Assembly: GCA_039707655.1 (NCBI GenBank)
Contig: CM077667.1
Location: 156,282,642-156,346,641, forward strand
From: Elymus sibiricus
Taxonomy: Eukaryota; Streptophyta; Magnoliopsida; Poales; Poaceae
Reading direction: 5' to 3'
DNA length: 64,000 bases
Shown piece after piece: positions 54,123-64,000 of this stretch. Under the pieces are notes generated by a model that did not search any database, was not told where the DNA came from, and saw nothing but the letters and a program-made list of their open reading frames with translations. Every line of letters begins with the position of its first letter. The first letter of the stretch is position 1. Both the position numbers and the translations under genes were made by a program.

Positions 54123-57100
54123 AACCTACCCCCCTTAGAATAAATCTCGTCCTTGAGATTCGGTTGCTCAGGGAACAAGTACGGATATGCAGATCTCAAG
54201 AAATCTTCTCTTTCCCATGTGGCCTCTTCCTCAGTGTGGTGCTCCCATAACACCTTTTAGAATCTGATCACCTTACTCCTGGTAGTTCTTTCCATTTCAT
54301 CCAGGATCCTGACAGGCTTCTCTTCGTAAGTTAGGTCTTTAGCCAGCTCTAACTCACTCATATCCGCTTGTTTGACTGGTGGTGCAATGCACTTTCTTAG
54401 CTGTGATATATGGAAAACATCGTGCACATCTGATAACTCTGATGGTAATTCCAACTGGTAAGCCACTCTGCCTCTTCTTGCGATCACTGGAAAGGGACCG
54501 ATATACCTTGGTGCAAGCTTTCCTCGGGTATGAAACCTCTTTACTCCTTTCATGGGGGTTACTCGGAGATAAGCATATTCCCCTGGTTCAAAAGTTACTT
54601 CCCGGTGCTTTGGGTGGTATTAGCTCTTCTGACGGGACTTGGCTGCTCGAAGCCGCTCCTGAATATCCTTGACTTGCTTCTCAGCCTCGAGCATCAAGTC
54701 TGTGCCAAAGATACGGCTATCTCCTGTCTGGGACCAATTTAAGGGGGTGCGGCACTTCCGCCCATAGAGTGCCTCAAACGGTGACATCTTTAAACTTGAC
54801 TGATAGCTGTTGTTATAGGAGAATTCCACGTAGGGTAAGCTATCTTCCCATTTGGGTCCATGGGTGAGGGCACAGGACCGAAGCATATCCTCCAGTATCT
54901 GGTTTACCCGTTCGGTCTGTCCGTCTGTCTGCGGATGATACGCCGTGCTATGCTTCAGCATGGTTCCCAAAGCTTGATGCAATCGCAGCCAGAATGTGGA
55001 GGTGAATAGTGAGCCTCTATCTGAGGTGATAGACTTGGGTACTCCATGGAGGCTGACTATCCGGGACATGTAGAGTTGTGCCAACTGATTTGCATTGAAA
55101 GTGGTCTTTACCGGGATAAAGTGAGCCACTTTTGTGAGTATATCCACAATGACCCAGATAGCATCATTGCCTCTCGTGGACCTGGGTAGCCCAACGATGA
55201 AATCCATACATATGTCGTCCCACTTCCACTGGGGAACCGGTAAAGGTTGCAGTAGCCCCGCGGGTTTCTGGTGCTCAGCCTTAACCTTGTTGCAGATGTC
55301 ACAGCAGGCGACATAGTATGCTATATCCCGTTTCATTCCTGGCCACCAAAATGTCTCTCTCAGATCCTGGTACATCTTGGTGCCTCCCGGGTGAATAGAG
55401 TATGCGGACTCATGAGCTTCTCGGAGTATCTGCTGCCTCAGATTGTTCTGGTCGGGCACGTATATCCGCTTCTCAAACCACAAGGTACCTTGATCATCTA
55501 CTCGGAAAGACTTGGCCCTCCCTTTCGGAATCAACTCCTTAATCTCTTTTATTCCTTCATCTGGCTCTTGGGCCTTCTTAATTTCTTCCATGAGTGTGGG
55601 AGTAATTTCCAAAGTATCCGGGGTAATTGGGCCGCATAGCACCATGTTGAGCTCAGCGAATTCCCTTTGTAGTCTTGGATGCATACTTCCCATTAGTGCA
55701 TTCACGGTGCCTTGCTTCCTGCTGAGAGCGTCCGCGACCACATTAGCCTTTCCCGGATGATAGTTTATTCCGATGTCATAGTCCTTGACTAGTTCAATCC
55801 ATCTTCGCTGCCTGAGATTCAGGTCAGGTTGAGTGAAAATATACTTGAGACTCTTATGGTCTGTGTATATTTCACAATGTTGCCCAATGAGGTAATGCCT
55901 CCAAATCTTCAGGGCATGAACCACGGCTGCCAATTCCAAGTCATGCGTGGGGTAGTTCTCCTCGTGAGGTCCTAGCTATCTGGATGCATATGCTACCACC
56001 TTTCCTTCTTGCATCAATACGCAGCCGATTCCTCGTCTGGAAGCGTCGCAGTATATGTCGAAGCTCTTGTTGATGTCCGGAAGAACTAAGACAGGTGCTG
56101 TAGTCAGCCTTGTCTTTAGCTCCAAAAAGCGGTTGTCACACTCTGGCGTCCAGACGAACCTTTGGTTTTTCTTGAGCAATTCCGTCAGTGGCTTGGCTAT
56201 CTTAGAGAAGCCTTCTATAAAACGATGATAGTAGCCTGCCAATCCCAGGAAGCTACGGACTTCGGTCACCGAGGCTGGCGTCTTCCAATTCAATACCGCC
56301 GTTACCTTGCTGGGGTCAACTGCTACTCCTTGTTCGGACAGAATGTGCCCTAGAAATCCCACTTCTTTTAGCCAAAATTCACACTTACTGAACTTGGCAT
56401 ACAGACGATGGGTTCTCAGCCTTTCCAAGACTGCACGGAGGTGTTGTTTATGCTCCTCTTCATCCTTTGAATATATCAGGATGTCATCGATGAACACCAC
56501 CACGAATTTATCTAGAAAGTCCATGAAGACTTTGTTCATCATGCTCAAGAAGTAAGATGGAGCATTCGTCAGTCCGAATGACATGACTGTAAACTCATAC
56601 AGTCCATATCAGGTGGTGCAAGTTGTCTTAGGTATATCTTCTTTTCTGATTTTCGGCTGATGATACCCGGTTCGGAGGTCAATCTTGGAGAATACCCGTG
56701 CTCCATTCAGCTGGTCGAACAGATCATCAATGCGAGGGAGCGGGTACTTATTCTTGATGGTGACCTCATTCAGCTGACGATAATCTATACACATTCGTAG
56801 GCTTTCATCCTTCTTCTTGACAAATAGCACCGGTGATCCCCATGGTGAGATGCTTGGGCGAATATACCCTTTTTGCAACAATTCATCCAGCTGCTTTTTG
56901 AGTTCCGCCAACTCTGGACCTGGCATACGGTAGTATTTCTTGTAAATTGGGGCGGTACCGGGAACCACTTCGATTGCAAACTCCAATTCCCAGTTGGGTG
57001 GCATCCCTGGTAATTCCTCAGGAAATACATCCAGAAATTCGCAAACTACCGGAATCAAGTTCATATCCGTACCGGTAGCTTGGTATGCCATTCCCTTTTT

Positions 57101-58594
57101 CAACATCATCTTACTGGCAAGGAATTGGACTGTTTGTCCTGCCGGATTAACTAGGGTTACTGTCCTGGTGGCACAGTTGATGCACACCTGGTGCGGTGTC
57201 AGCCAGTCCATCTCTAGTATTACGTCCAATCCCGAGGATTCAATGGCAATGAGTGGAGCTGGAAATTTAACTCCATGTATCAAAATTTCCAGATCTCGGT
57301 ATATCAGATTTGTTCTGAGCAGGGAGCCAGGGGATTGTACCACCATGATCTTGTCCAAAATCGAAGGAGGAAATTTGCGCAGGGTGGCAAAACTCCGCGA
57401 AATAAACGAATGGGAAGCCCCAGAATCAAATAAAATTACCGCGGGTATGTCATTAACAGAGAACATACCGAGGACTACTTCTGGAGATTCGCAGGCTTCC
57501 TCAGCGGAGATATGGTGGACGCGTCCGTGGCGTAAGTTATGATTGGGGTGGCGCCCAATAGTGTTGACCTGCGGCTTGACGTCGGAGGACGGCTTCCCGT
57601 TGTTGGCGGGGCATTGTTTGGAGTAGTGTCCGCTTTGGCCGCAAGTGAAGCAGGTGTTGTTGCAGCGGCAGTCCTCCATCACTGGCTGTTTGCCGACGGT
57701 CTTGTTCTGGCTCACGGTCTTGTTGATGGTGTTGCCAGTGCTCCATGTAGGCTTGTATTCCGATGGGCCTGGCTGCCAAGTACGTGGCTTCTGCGCAAAC
57801 GGCTCACGGTTGTCCTTCTTAGGTTCAAACTTCCGCTTGCGGTCATCGTACCCGGACTTATGCTCTCTTTCGGCTATGAAAGCCTTGTTCACCAAGGTCT
57901 GGAAGTCCGGAAAATCCAACATGCAGAGCTGACAACGAAGAGTGTGGTTTAGTCCTCCCAGGAACCGGTCTATCTTCCGTTCTTCCGTGGACACGTCATG
58001 GGTAGAGTACCGTGCCAAGTTGTTGAACTTATTCAGATATTCTGCCACAGACAGGTTTCCTTGTGTGAGAGCAAGGAACTCGCTTTGCTTCACCTTCATA
58101 ATGCTTGTAGGGATGTGATATTTGCGGAATGCCTCCTTGAACTTTTCCCAGGTGATATCCTCTCCAGAAGGCCATGTTGCCTTTGCATTGTCCCACCAGA
58201 TAGCTGCTGGCCCTTCCAGATAGTGAGTGGCAAAAGGAACCTTGTCTGATTCTTCACATCGGGCTATGTCCAGCTTCTTCTCCATAGTCCTTAGCCAATC
58301 ATCAGCCTCTATCAGGTCCACAGCTTGACCGAAGTTGGGTGGCTTGGTGCGCTGGAAATCAGACAACCTAGAGTGGGTTCCATTGTGGTGCCTATTCTGA
58401 CCTACCATAGCCTGCATGCTTTTCAGAAATTCCATAAGATCCCGGTTTCTTTTTTCCTCAAACATTCTCATAATCTGATCAGTGGTCGGTGCTTGGGGTG
58501 GTGGAGGTGGTAAATCTTCTGGTTGTTGTCCTGCCTGTCTGGTGGATCGACGGACGGGGGTTCCATTGCCGCCTTGGCTACAACTTCTCTTCAT
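54112..58594 (-). pseudogene. Gag-pol polyprotein of element F, one frame with four stops
   Basis: The frame opens further upstream. The Met at 58594 ([20 protein letters not shown]) is the likely gag start. In order: gag core ([29 protein letters not shown]), zinc knuckle [14 protein letters not shown], aspartic protease [14 protein letters not shown], reverse transcriptase ([35 protein letters not shown]), RNase H ([25 protein letters not shown]), zinc finger and integrase core ([29 protein letters not shown]), and a C-terminal chromodomain-like segment (EKPVRILDEMERTTRSK, EEEATWERED). In-frame stops lie at 56609, 55976, 54620 and 54257 without any frameshift; the first reads TGA and the second TAG, where Arg and Gln are usual. 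The integrase DDE residues are intact. Confidence 0.93.
54123..54140 (-). other. Polypurine tract of element F
   Basis: On the minus strand AAGGGGGGTAGGTT abuts the LTR. The gag-pol frame runs through it, and its stop lies just inside the LTR. Confidence 0.8.
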
Positions 58595-58830
58595 CCTAAA
58601 TTTTTTCCCATTGCAAAATACCGAATCGATGAGCAACATCCATAAGGGAAACACAGCAGTGTGACACCAGAGAGAAAATATGCGAAAAAGGCGAATAAAG
58701 CAAACAGCATAATTATACAAGATAACCCAACGTCATACATGGCAAGCTAGTAGGGGAATATCATGGCTAGACTGCTCATACCGCAGTTGACATATGCAAA
58801 GATGCATGTTCAACAACTCAAGCCTCTACT

Positions 58831-59667
58831 CTAGTGGCGTGGATGGCACGAACACTGGCAGACTGAAGACACCTCGTCATCTGATCCTGAGTCGGAGTCG
58901 GAACTGATGATATGGATCTCATCCTCCAGATCAAAGGAAACACAACGACGCTGCTGGGACGGTTCTCCTTCTGGGGAAGAAGAAGCACGAGGCCTCAACA
59001 TCGGAGCGGCTGGGGTGGCTAGGAGTGAGGCCCACTCTGCGGGAGTCTCACGACGGCTACCAGACGAAAAGCCTGGTGGCACCGTAGAGCTAGAAGGAGC
59101 CTCAAACCTGGGTGGAGGTGGAACTGGGATCGGATATATAGGTGGAAAGATAGGCTGAGGTGGAGGTGGCACTGAGGTCGCGGCAGCAAGTGCCGCCTGG
59201 ACACAAGATAGCTCCTCAGCCAGGGATATGATCGTACGATAACTGGCATTCAGATAGCGAGACAGCACAACAGTTGCACGATCACATGCCGGGTCAACAG
59301 GAGCAAAAATGACTCGCCCTGTCATAGGCGACAGGGTGGGATAGTGGAAGAAACCTGGATGAGTCTGCATCTCGACCTCGTGGAAGCGCAGGTCAGTGAG
59401 AGCCTCCATCGCAGCAAACTGGATCGCCAGCTCCGGAGTAGAAGCCGTTCCGCCCTTAGCAGAGCGAGAATAGCTACCAAGGTCCGAGCTCGCGATCAAG
59501 TAAGCCTCCGCGTGATACTCATACACTAACTCCGCCAACTGCTCCCGAAACACCTGGTACACTGGATCCTCGCCGTGGGGGTACAGTCGAAGCCAGACGT
59601 TCCGGAGCAGTGCATGGAACGAGAATGGTGCAGGCTCATAATGGAAGTGGTATGGAACTGGTGCCAT
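58831..59667 (-). CDS. Extra 5' gene of element F, intact, unknown function
   Basis: This is an unbroken 278-codon frame between the primer site and gag. It starts at the Met at 59667 (MAPVPYHFHYEPAPFSFHAL), about 165 bp after the LTR. Residues 1-160 look folded (VWLRLYPHGEDPVYQVFREQ, YHAEAYLIASSDLGSYSRS, SRYLNASYRTIISLAEELS). Residues about 165-200 are proline-rich (PPPPQPIFPPIYPIPVPPPP), and the tail is acidic with SSDSDSGSDDE and a CQCSCH end. I do not recognise a family. It is open although gag-pol has four stops. Element D has a different protein in the same place. Confidence 0.75.
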   Translation of the reverse strand: MAPVPYHFHYEPAPFSFHALLRNVWLRLYPHGEDPVYQVFREQLAELVYEYHAEAYLIASSDLGSYSRSAKGGTASTPELAIQFAAMEALTDLRFHEVEMQTHPGFFHYPTLSPMTGRVIFAPVDPACDRATVVLSRYLNASYRTIISLAEELSCVQAALAAATSVPPPPQPIFPPIYPIPVPPPPRFEAPSSSTVPPGFSSGSRRETPAEWASLLATPAAPMLRPRASSSPEGEPSQQRRCVSFDLEDEIHIISSDSDSGSDDEVSSVCQCSCHPRH

Positions 59668-59816
59668 CTACACTCAAAATGCCAATGGTTAGTAAAACAA
59701 TGAATCATGATGCATGCCATGCAGCAATCAAATGCAGCAATCAAAATGCACACTCAAGGCCCTATACTAATCGCGGTGCTAGCGCAGGTTAACTAGGGTG
59801 TCCTACAATCAGCCTG

Positions 59817-59828
59817 GCTCTGATACCA
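59817..59828 (-). other. Primer binding site of element F
   Basis: TGGTATCAGAGC on the minus strand is the exact complement of the initiator-Met tRNA 3' end. It lies 5 bases from the 5' LTR. Confidence 0.92.
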
Positions 59829-59833
59829 AGTGT

Positions 59834-62800
59834 TGTGGCACCCCGGCTCAGAAAACCGGATTACCAGTGTTTCCAGCCCAGGGATCATGTCCTCTGGAAA
59901 CACACAACAACTTGGAACAGAACTGAACTGACTTTATTGATAGATATCGAGTAGAAGCTCATATTTTACAATACTAGCGAGGCCAAGGGCACGCTCGGTG
60001 CTGTGACAGTATCTACATTATTTATCCAACATAGCGGGGCCTCGAAAACTACTAAGTCCTTCTACGGCGTAGCAGAACATAGCGGCAACTCCATCCACAG
60101 GGACACTGCTGTGGACACATCCTAGTTAGCGTAGCATGAACCATCAGGACCTCCGTCCTCGGCTTCTCCTGCATCTGGCATGATACGCCAGGTGAGTACT
60201 TTGAATGTACTCGCAAGCTCATGACAACCAAGTAATGCAGCAAACAATAGCATGGCAATCAAGGTATTAAAATACTTAAGCAATTCACTTACAGTAACGG
60301 TTATCAACTTACTCTCATCCGGGTCATCCCACGACCCTCGGATTACTCATCGAGTACTTCCGATCATACGAAGAGTTCTTCCATCATTACTAACATTGTT
60401 ACGGTTGACCACCTACTGACGTCTGGACGGGCTGTCCAATACCATGGACGCGGCTATTCGAATAGTTTTGACACTCTGCAGAGGTTGCGCACTTTACCCA
60501 CACCATGGAACACCTAGCCTCGTGATCCCATTCGGGTGGACCAGCATTGCTCCAACGAAACCTGTCTGACCCGTGACTCTTCCATCGTACCACCGGCATT
60601 CATCCTCCCCCGGAGTCCTACCTTCGGTGGCCCCTGTGTCCTCATGACACCTGCCACCGTCATGGCCAAACTAAACTATCCCAAACGGGGACGCCAGCAC
60701 AATACTCAACTGGCTCACAGGGTTATCACCACCAACCTGATTAGGGTAGCGCGCGTGCATAACCCTCCCTCTTTGGTGGTACCTGTGAAAGAGCACGCAA
60801 TCAGACCAAGTCAAGGCCGTCCCATACCGGCAAATGTGGGTACACGGTTACGCCCGGACAGGTGACTCAAGATCAACCACTAAGTTGATTTCAAATATAG
60901 TGGTTCATCACAATAAGCCTCTAAGTATTTAAATAATTTACTATGAATTAACCTATAGCAAATAAATAGGCATAATGTATGAAAGTATGCAATGCTATGG
61001 AAATACTACATAAAATGGGTATCATGGCTTGCCTTTCTCTGTTGGGTGGTTCAAACACTCCTGGTCTTCAAAATCGCCAAAGTTTCCTTCTGAAATTGTT
61101 TTCAAAATGCAATTGAAAGTGTCACATAATGCATCTTTTTTAGCCAAATATTCTGTGGATATGATAAAAAAAACCAAACTTGGTCAGAAATTAAAGGGAT
61201 TCAATACCAAAATAATGCAAAAAGAATTAACTGAATTGGGGTTATAAATAAGAAGTTATTCAAGGTGAAAGTCTGGTCAAAATTCTAAATAGAAATGAAT
61301 TTAAACTGAAAATCAGAAAATCTCCAGCGGGCCACGTCGATGGTGTATTTTCAAAATACGCCTCCACTTACCCCTTCGCGCACGCGGGCTGAGCCGCTGA
61401 CGGGTGGGGTCAGCCCTTTTAAAACAGAGAGAGAGAGCAGGGAACAGAGGAGGGGCGGGGCTCCGGCGACGGTCGCCGGCGACAGAGACGGCGGCGGCGC
61501 TCGGAGTTGAGGGGAATGGATCAGGCGCTCGAAGACGAACACGCACATACCCGCAGCGTGGCTGGAGATGGCGCTCGAAGACGAACACGCACATACCCGC
61601 AGCGTGGCTTGGTCAAGAGGTCAAGGAGCACCAGGGGAGTGCCGTGAGCTCGAGGGTGAGGTCGATTGGGTCGGAGGTGTAGCGGAGGATGCTGGAGGCG
61701 AGGCGGCTATAGACGGTGGAGCTCCGGTGAGATTTCGAGGCCAGAGGGCCTCTTGGCCGTGGCTCGCTCCTCAGGAGGCCAATTGAAGGTGGAGGGGGAG
61801 AGGTGAGGAGCTCGGAGAGGCTGGACACGGCCTTAAATAGGCGGCAGGTGAAGGCGTCCGAGCTCTCTAGAGCGGCCGGAGCTACGGCCACGTCACCGGG
61901 GCAAGGACGGCCAGCTGGCTGTCCGGGAGCGGCAATGCGATGGAAGAAGGCAGACACATTGAATGGCGAAGCGACGGTTCGCGAGGAAGACGATGGCCCG
62001 CTTGCTCACTGTGGCCGCACGGGCATCACAGTGCCCGAGCGCCCTGGCGGCCGCCGAGGGCGATTCCGGCGAGGGGGCAGGGTCTGGAGGGTCCAGGTGG
62101 AGGGCAACGACGATGTCGGCACGCTAGGACAACGTACGGCGACGCGGTTGTCTACCTCCAACGAGACCCGAGCCTGCCGGCGCCCAGAGCGTGGTTTTGG
62201 CAGGCTGGCTACGCGGTCACCATGTGCACGGGCACACGCGGCGCGAGCTGGCCTGCCGGGCCGTGTCTGGAGTGCTGTCCTTGCACTCCGGAACCTCCTC
62301 GTGGCACTGGCTTGCCCAGTAAGCCACTGAGATGAGAGGTAGGTTCACCAACAGTTTCTGTCTGCCAACTTGGGGAGGCTCTGGAGAAGAAATGGGATAG
62401 AGATGGGGCCAATGGAGATGTCTAGGGTTATCTAGATTCGAAGGACTACAGACTGGCAAAATTTGAGAAAGTTTGAAGAAGAAATGAACATGGTTCCTTT
62501 GAAATCCACCATTCTGGTCCAGAATCAAAATGAGCTTGTGGCACTCTCATAGTTGCTCTGCTAATGATGAAACTTGGTGTAGAGGAGTTACTTGGTAGTG
62601 CACACATGCCATAAAAATAGTAGATCAATTGTGCACCCCTAGCTTGTACTTCCTTCACAAAGGTTCAAAATAAGCAGAAACTTGGTAGAGTCCTGCTGCT
62701 CAAAATTTGTACTGGACTAGATGATGTTTTTGGATATTGGGGCTAGATAGGATCCCTAGGAGTTTGGGGAATTAAATGAGAATTTCTGAGCTAGGAAAAA

Positions 62801-63209
62801 TGGGGTTGCTTCACAATGCACAAATTCTGGTCAGAAAATAAATAATATTTCTGGCCAAAATTTTGCATTGCTCAAGGGAATATTTTTGGATATTGTGGAA
62901 TCATATGATGATGAGAAGATGTGGGAAAAATTTGGGAATTTATTGATCATCCAAACTATAGGTTGCTTCACAACCCATAGTGATGACCTAATTTCCCAAA
63001 TAGAGAAAAGGATTATTGGAAAAATTGAATATTGGGAAATTGATCCAAGAGAGGTTTGGAAAGGTTTTGGCAAGGGAATGAGGGTTTTGGTTTGCTTGGG
63101 AAAAGATTCTAAGATCCAAATCAATTGAAAAGCTTAAAAATCAACCAAGTTTGCATATAAACCCAAAAGATTTTGAAAAGAAAAAGTTGCCAAAAATCAG
63201 GGTGTCACA
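59834..63209 (-). repeat. 5' LTR of element F (3,376 bp)
   Basis: This LTR pairs with 50701-54122. It carries two identical 39-bp copies (61525-61563 and 61571-61609) where the other LTR has one copy followed by about 95 bp of different sequence. A TATA-like CTATTTAAGG lies on the minus strand at 61840-61831. The target duplication GACTC follows at 63210-63214. Confidence 0.95.
61831..61840 (-). promoter_or_regulatory. TATA-like box in the 5' LTR of element F
   Basis: CTATTTAAGG on the minus strand; CCTATTTAAG occurs at the corresponding place in solo LTR G (about 26130-26121). The conservation supports a promoter role. Confidence 0.5.
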
Positions 63210-64000
63210 GACTCCAGGCATGTCAGATGGCTTCCATGCAAAGATGTCCCGATTCTCACGAATAAACTTGATGAGCGCGCTTTCCTATTTTGGATCCAGG
63301 CCGGTCCCAATGGTGAACTGTTTGGACGAGTCGCCTGGAGTGAAGTCGATTTGCTTCGTGTCTTCAGCCGGCTTGAACTTGAGCTCGGGTTCTGACTCGG
63401 TATTAGGCTTCTTGAGAGGGCTCATATGAGCCGGGTCAACGTTGGCACTATAGAATTTCAACTCCTCTACGACACAAGCTGACTCAGCGTAGGCCGCGTC
63501 TCCTTCCTCGCACTCCTGGGCTATCTTCCGGTTTGCGTCCACGGTTATGGTCCCTTTAAGCCCCGACATCTTGAGCTTGAGGTAGACGTAACACGGGCGG
63601 TCCATGAAACGAGCGTAAGTCGGCCGCCCAAAAAGAGCATGATAAGGGCTTTTGATCTTGACTACTTCGAACATTAATGACTCGCACCTATAATTAGACT
63701 CATCTCCAAAGGCTACATCGAGCTTAATCCGCCCGATCGGATAAGCCGACTTTCCAGGGACGGTCCCATGAAAAACTGTTGTTGAAGGAAGCAATGTACT
63801 CTTAGACAGATTCATGCGACAAAATGTCTCGTAGTATAGTATGTTTATGCTGCTGCCTCCATCCATGAGAATCTTGGACAGAGTGTATCCTCCAACTTGC
63901 GGTGCCACCATCAATGCCAAGCCGCCTGGATTGTCAACCCGGGGGTGATGATCCTCTTTGCTCTAGGGTGATCGCGTGTTCGGACCAGCTAAGGCACCTA
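63210..64000 (-). pseudogene. Aspartic protease and start of reverse transcriptase of element E
   Basis: The translation from 63920 leftward reads MALMVAPQVGGYTLSKILMD, with the active-site motif ILMDGGSSINILY. SPYHALFGRPTYARFM and YVYLKLKMSGLKGTI follow, closing the protease. A linker leads to a TAG stop at 63285, after which the frame continues to the insertion site of F at 63210. There it joins the reverse transcriptase at 50700 in frame. Sequence from about 63925 to 64000 continues the gag-protease linker with frame changes. Confidence 0.82.

Larger units (their letters stand above)
50701..63209 (-). mobile_element. Gypsy LTR retrotransposon F (chromovirus-like), structurally complete
   Basis: This 12,509-bp element has long LTRs (50701-54122 and 59834-63209), an exact target duplication GACTC (50696-50700 and 63210-63214), an initiator-Met tRNA primer site, a polypurine tract, an extra 5' gene and a single gag-pol frame. 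The gag-pol C-terminus carries a chromodomain-like segment. Such long LTRs, the minus-strand ends TGTGACACCC and the chromodomain fit the Tekay-type chromovirus group, which is inferred. The LTRs differ by a few percent by eye plus one local rearrangement. Four in-frame stops make it non-autonomous. Confidence 0.95.
41471..64000 (-). mobile_element. Gypsy LTR retrotransposon E, host of element F, continues beyond window
   Basis: The order from left is: 3' LTR (41471-42030), antisense gene on the plus strand (42993-46627), integrase, RNase H and reverse transcriptase on the minus strand (47603-50700), insertion F (50701-63209), then the rest of reverse transcriptase and the protease (63210-64000). 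The pol frame continues exactly across the inserted element and its GACTC duplication. The plan is the same as for elements A and C. The gag and 5' LTR are outside the window. Many stops and frame shifts mark it as old. Confidence 0.85.

Overview
This window is plant nuclear DNA from a large, repeat-packed grass genome. The Gypsy LTR retrotransposon and CACTA transposon types resemble those of the Triticeae (wheat, barley, rye and Aegilops relatives). I found no convincing host gene, tRNA, rRNA or bacterial-type feature. Essentially all of the coding capacity belongs to transposable elements, most of it decayed by in-frame stops and frameshifts. Family names are deliberately not assigned, because no database comparison was possible.

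Layout of the left half (1-33475): this is a nest. The outer host is Gypsy element B (+ strand), seen as an integrase fragment (4652-5610), a 3' region (5611-5696, 16098-17475 and 31987-32681) and a truncated 3' LTR (32682-33475). Three insertions interrupt it. The 3' end of Gypsy element A (1-4651) sits in B's integrase. Complete Gypsy element C (5697-16092, minus strand, target duplication CCAGG) sits just after the integrase gene. A complete CACTA transposon (17476-31983, target duplication ATT) sits further on. The CACTA transposase gene is itself interrupted by a 3.98 kb solo LTR, G (23691-27670).

Middle (33476-41470): B abuts the 5' end of another Gypsy element, D (minus strand: gag remnant, extra 5' gene, primer site, part of a long LTR). 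Next comes a probable DNA-transposon region with an 84-bp tandem repeat and a TGTGTGCGAT motif, then an array of about 500-bp tandem repeats.

Right half (41471-64000): Gypsy element E (minus strand) runs off the right edge. It is split inside pol by complete Gypsy element F (50701-63209, target duplication GACTC). F has 3.4 kb LTRs, an intact extra gene upstream of gag, and a gag-pol frame ending in a chromodomain-like segment.

How the genes relate: A, C and E share one architecture. Each carries, between pol and the 3' LTR, an additional spliced gene on the opposite strand to gag-pol, with a Transposase_28-type ('putative gypsy type transposon') domain followed by a coiled coil. D and F instead carry an extra gene between the primer site and gag. 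The CACTA carries two genes in the same direction: a TNP2-type transposase, and a Transposase_24 plus Ulp1-like protein. The two share a homologous block just upstream of their starts, possibly a common promoter.
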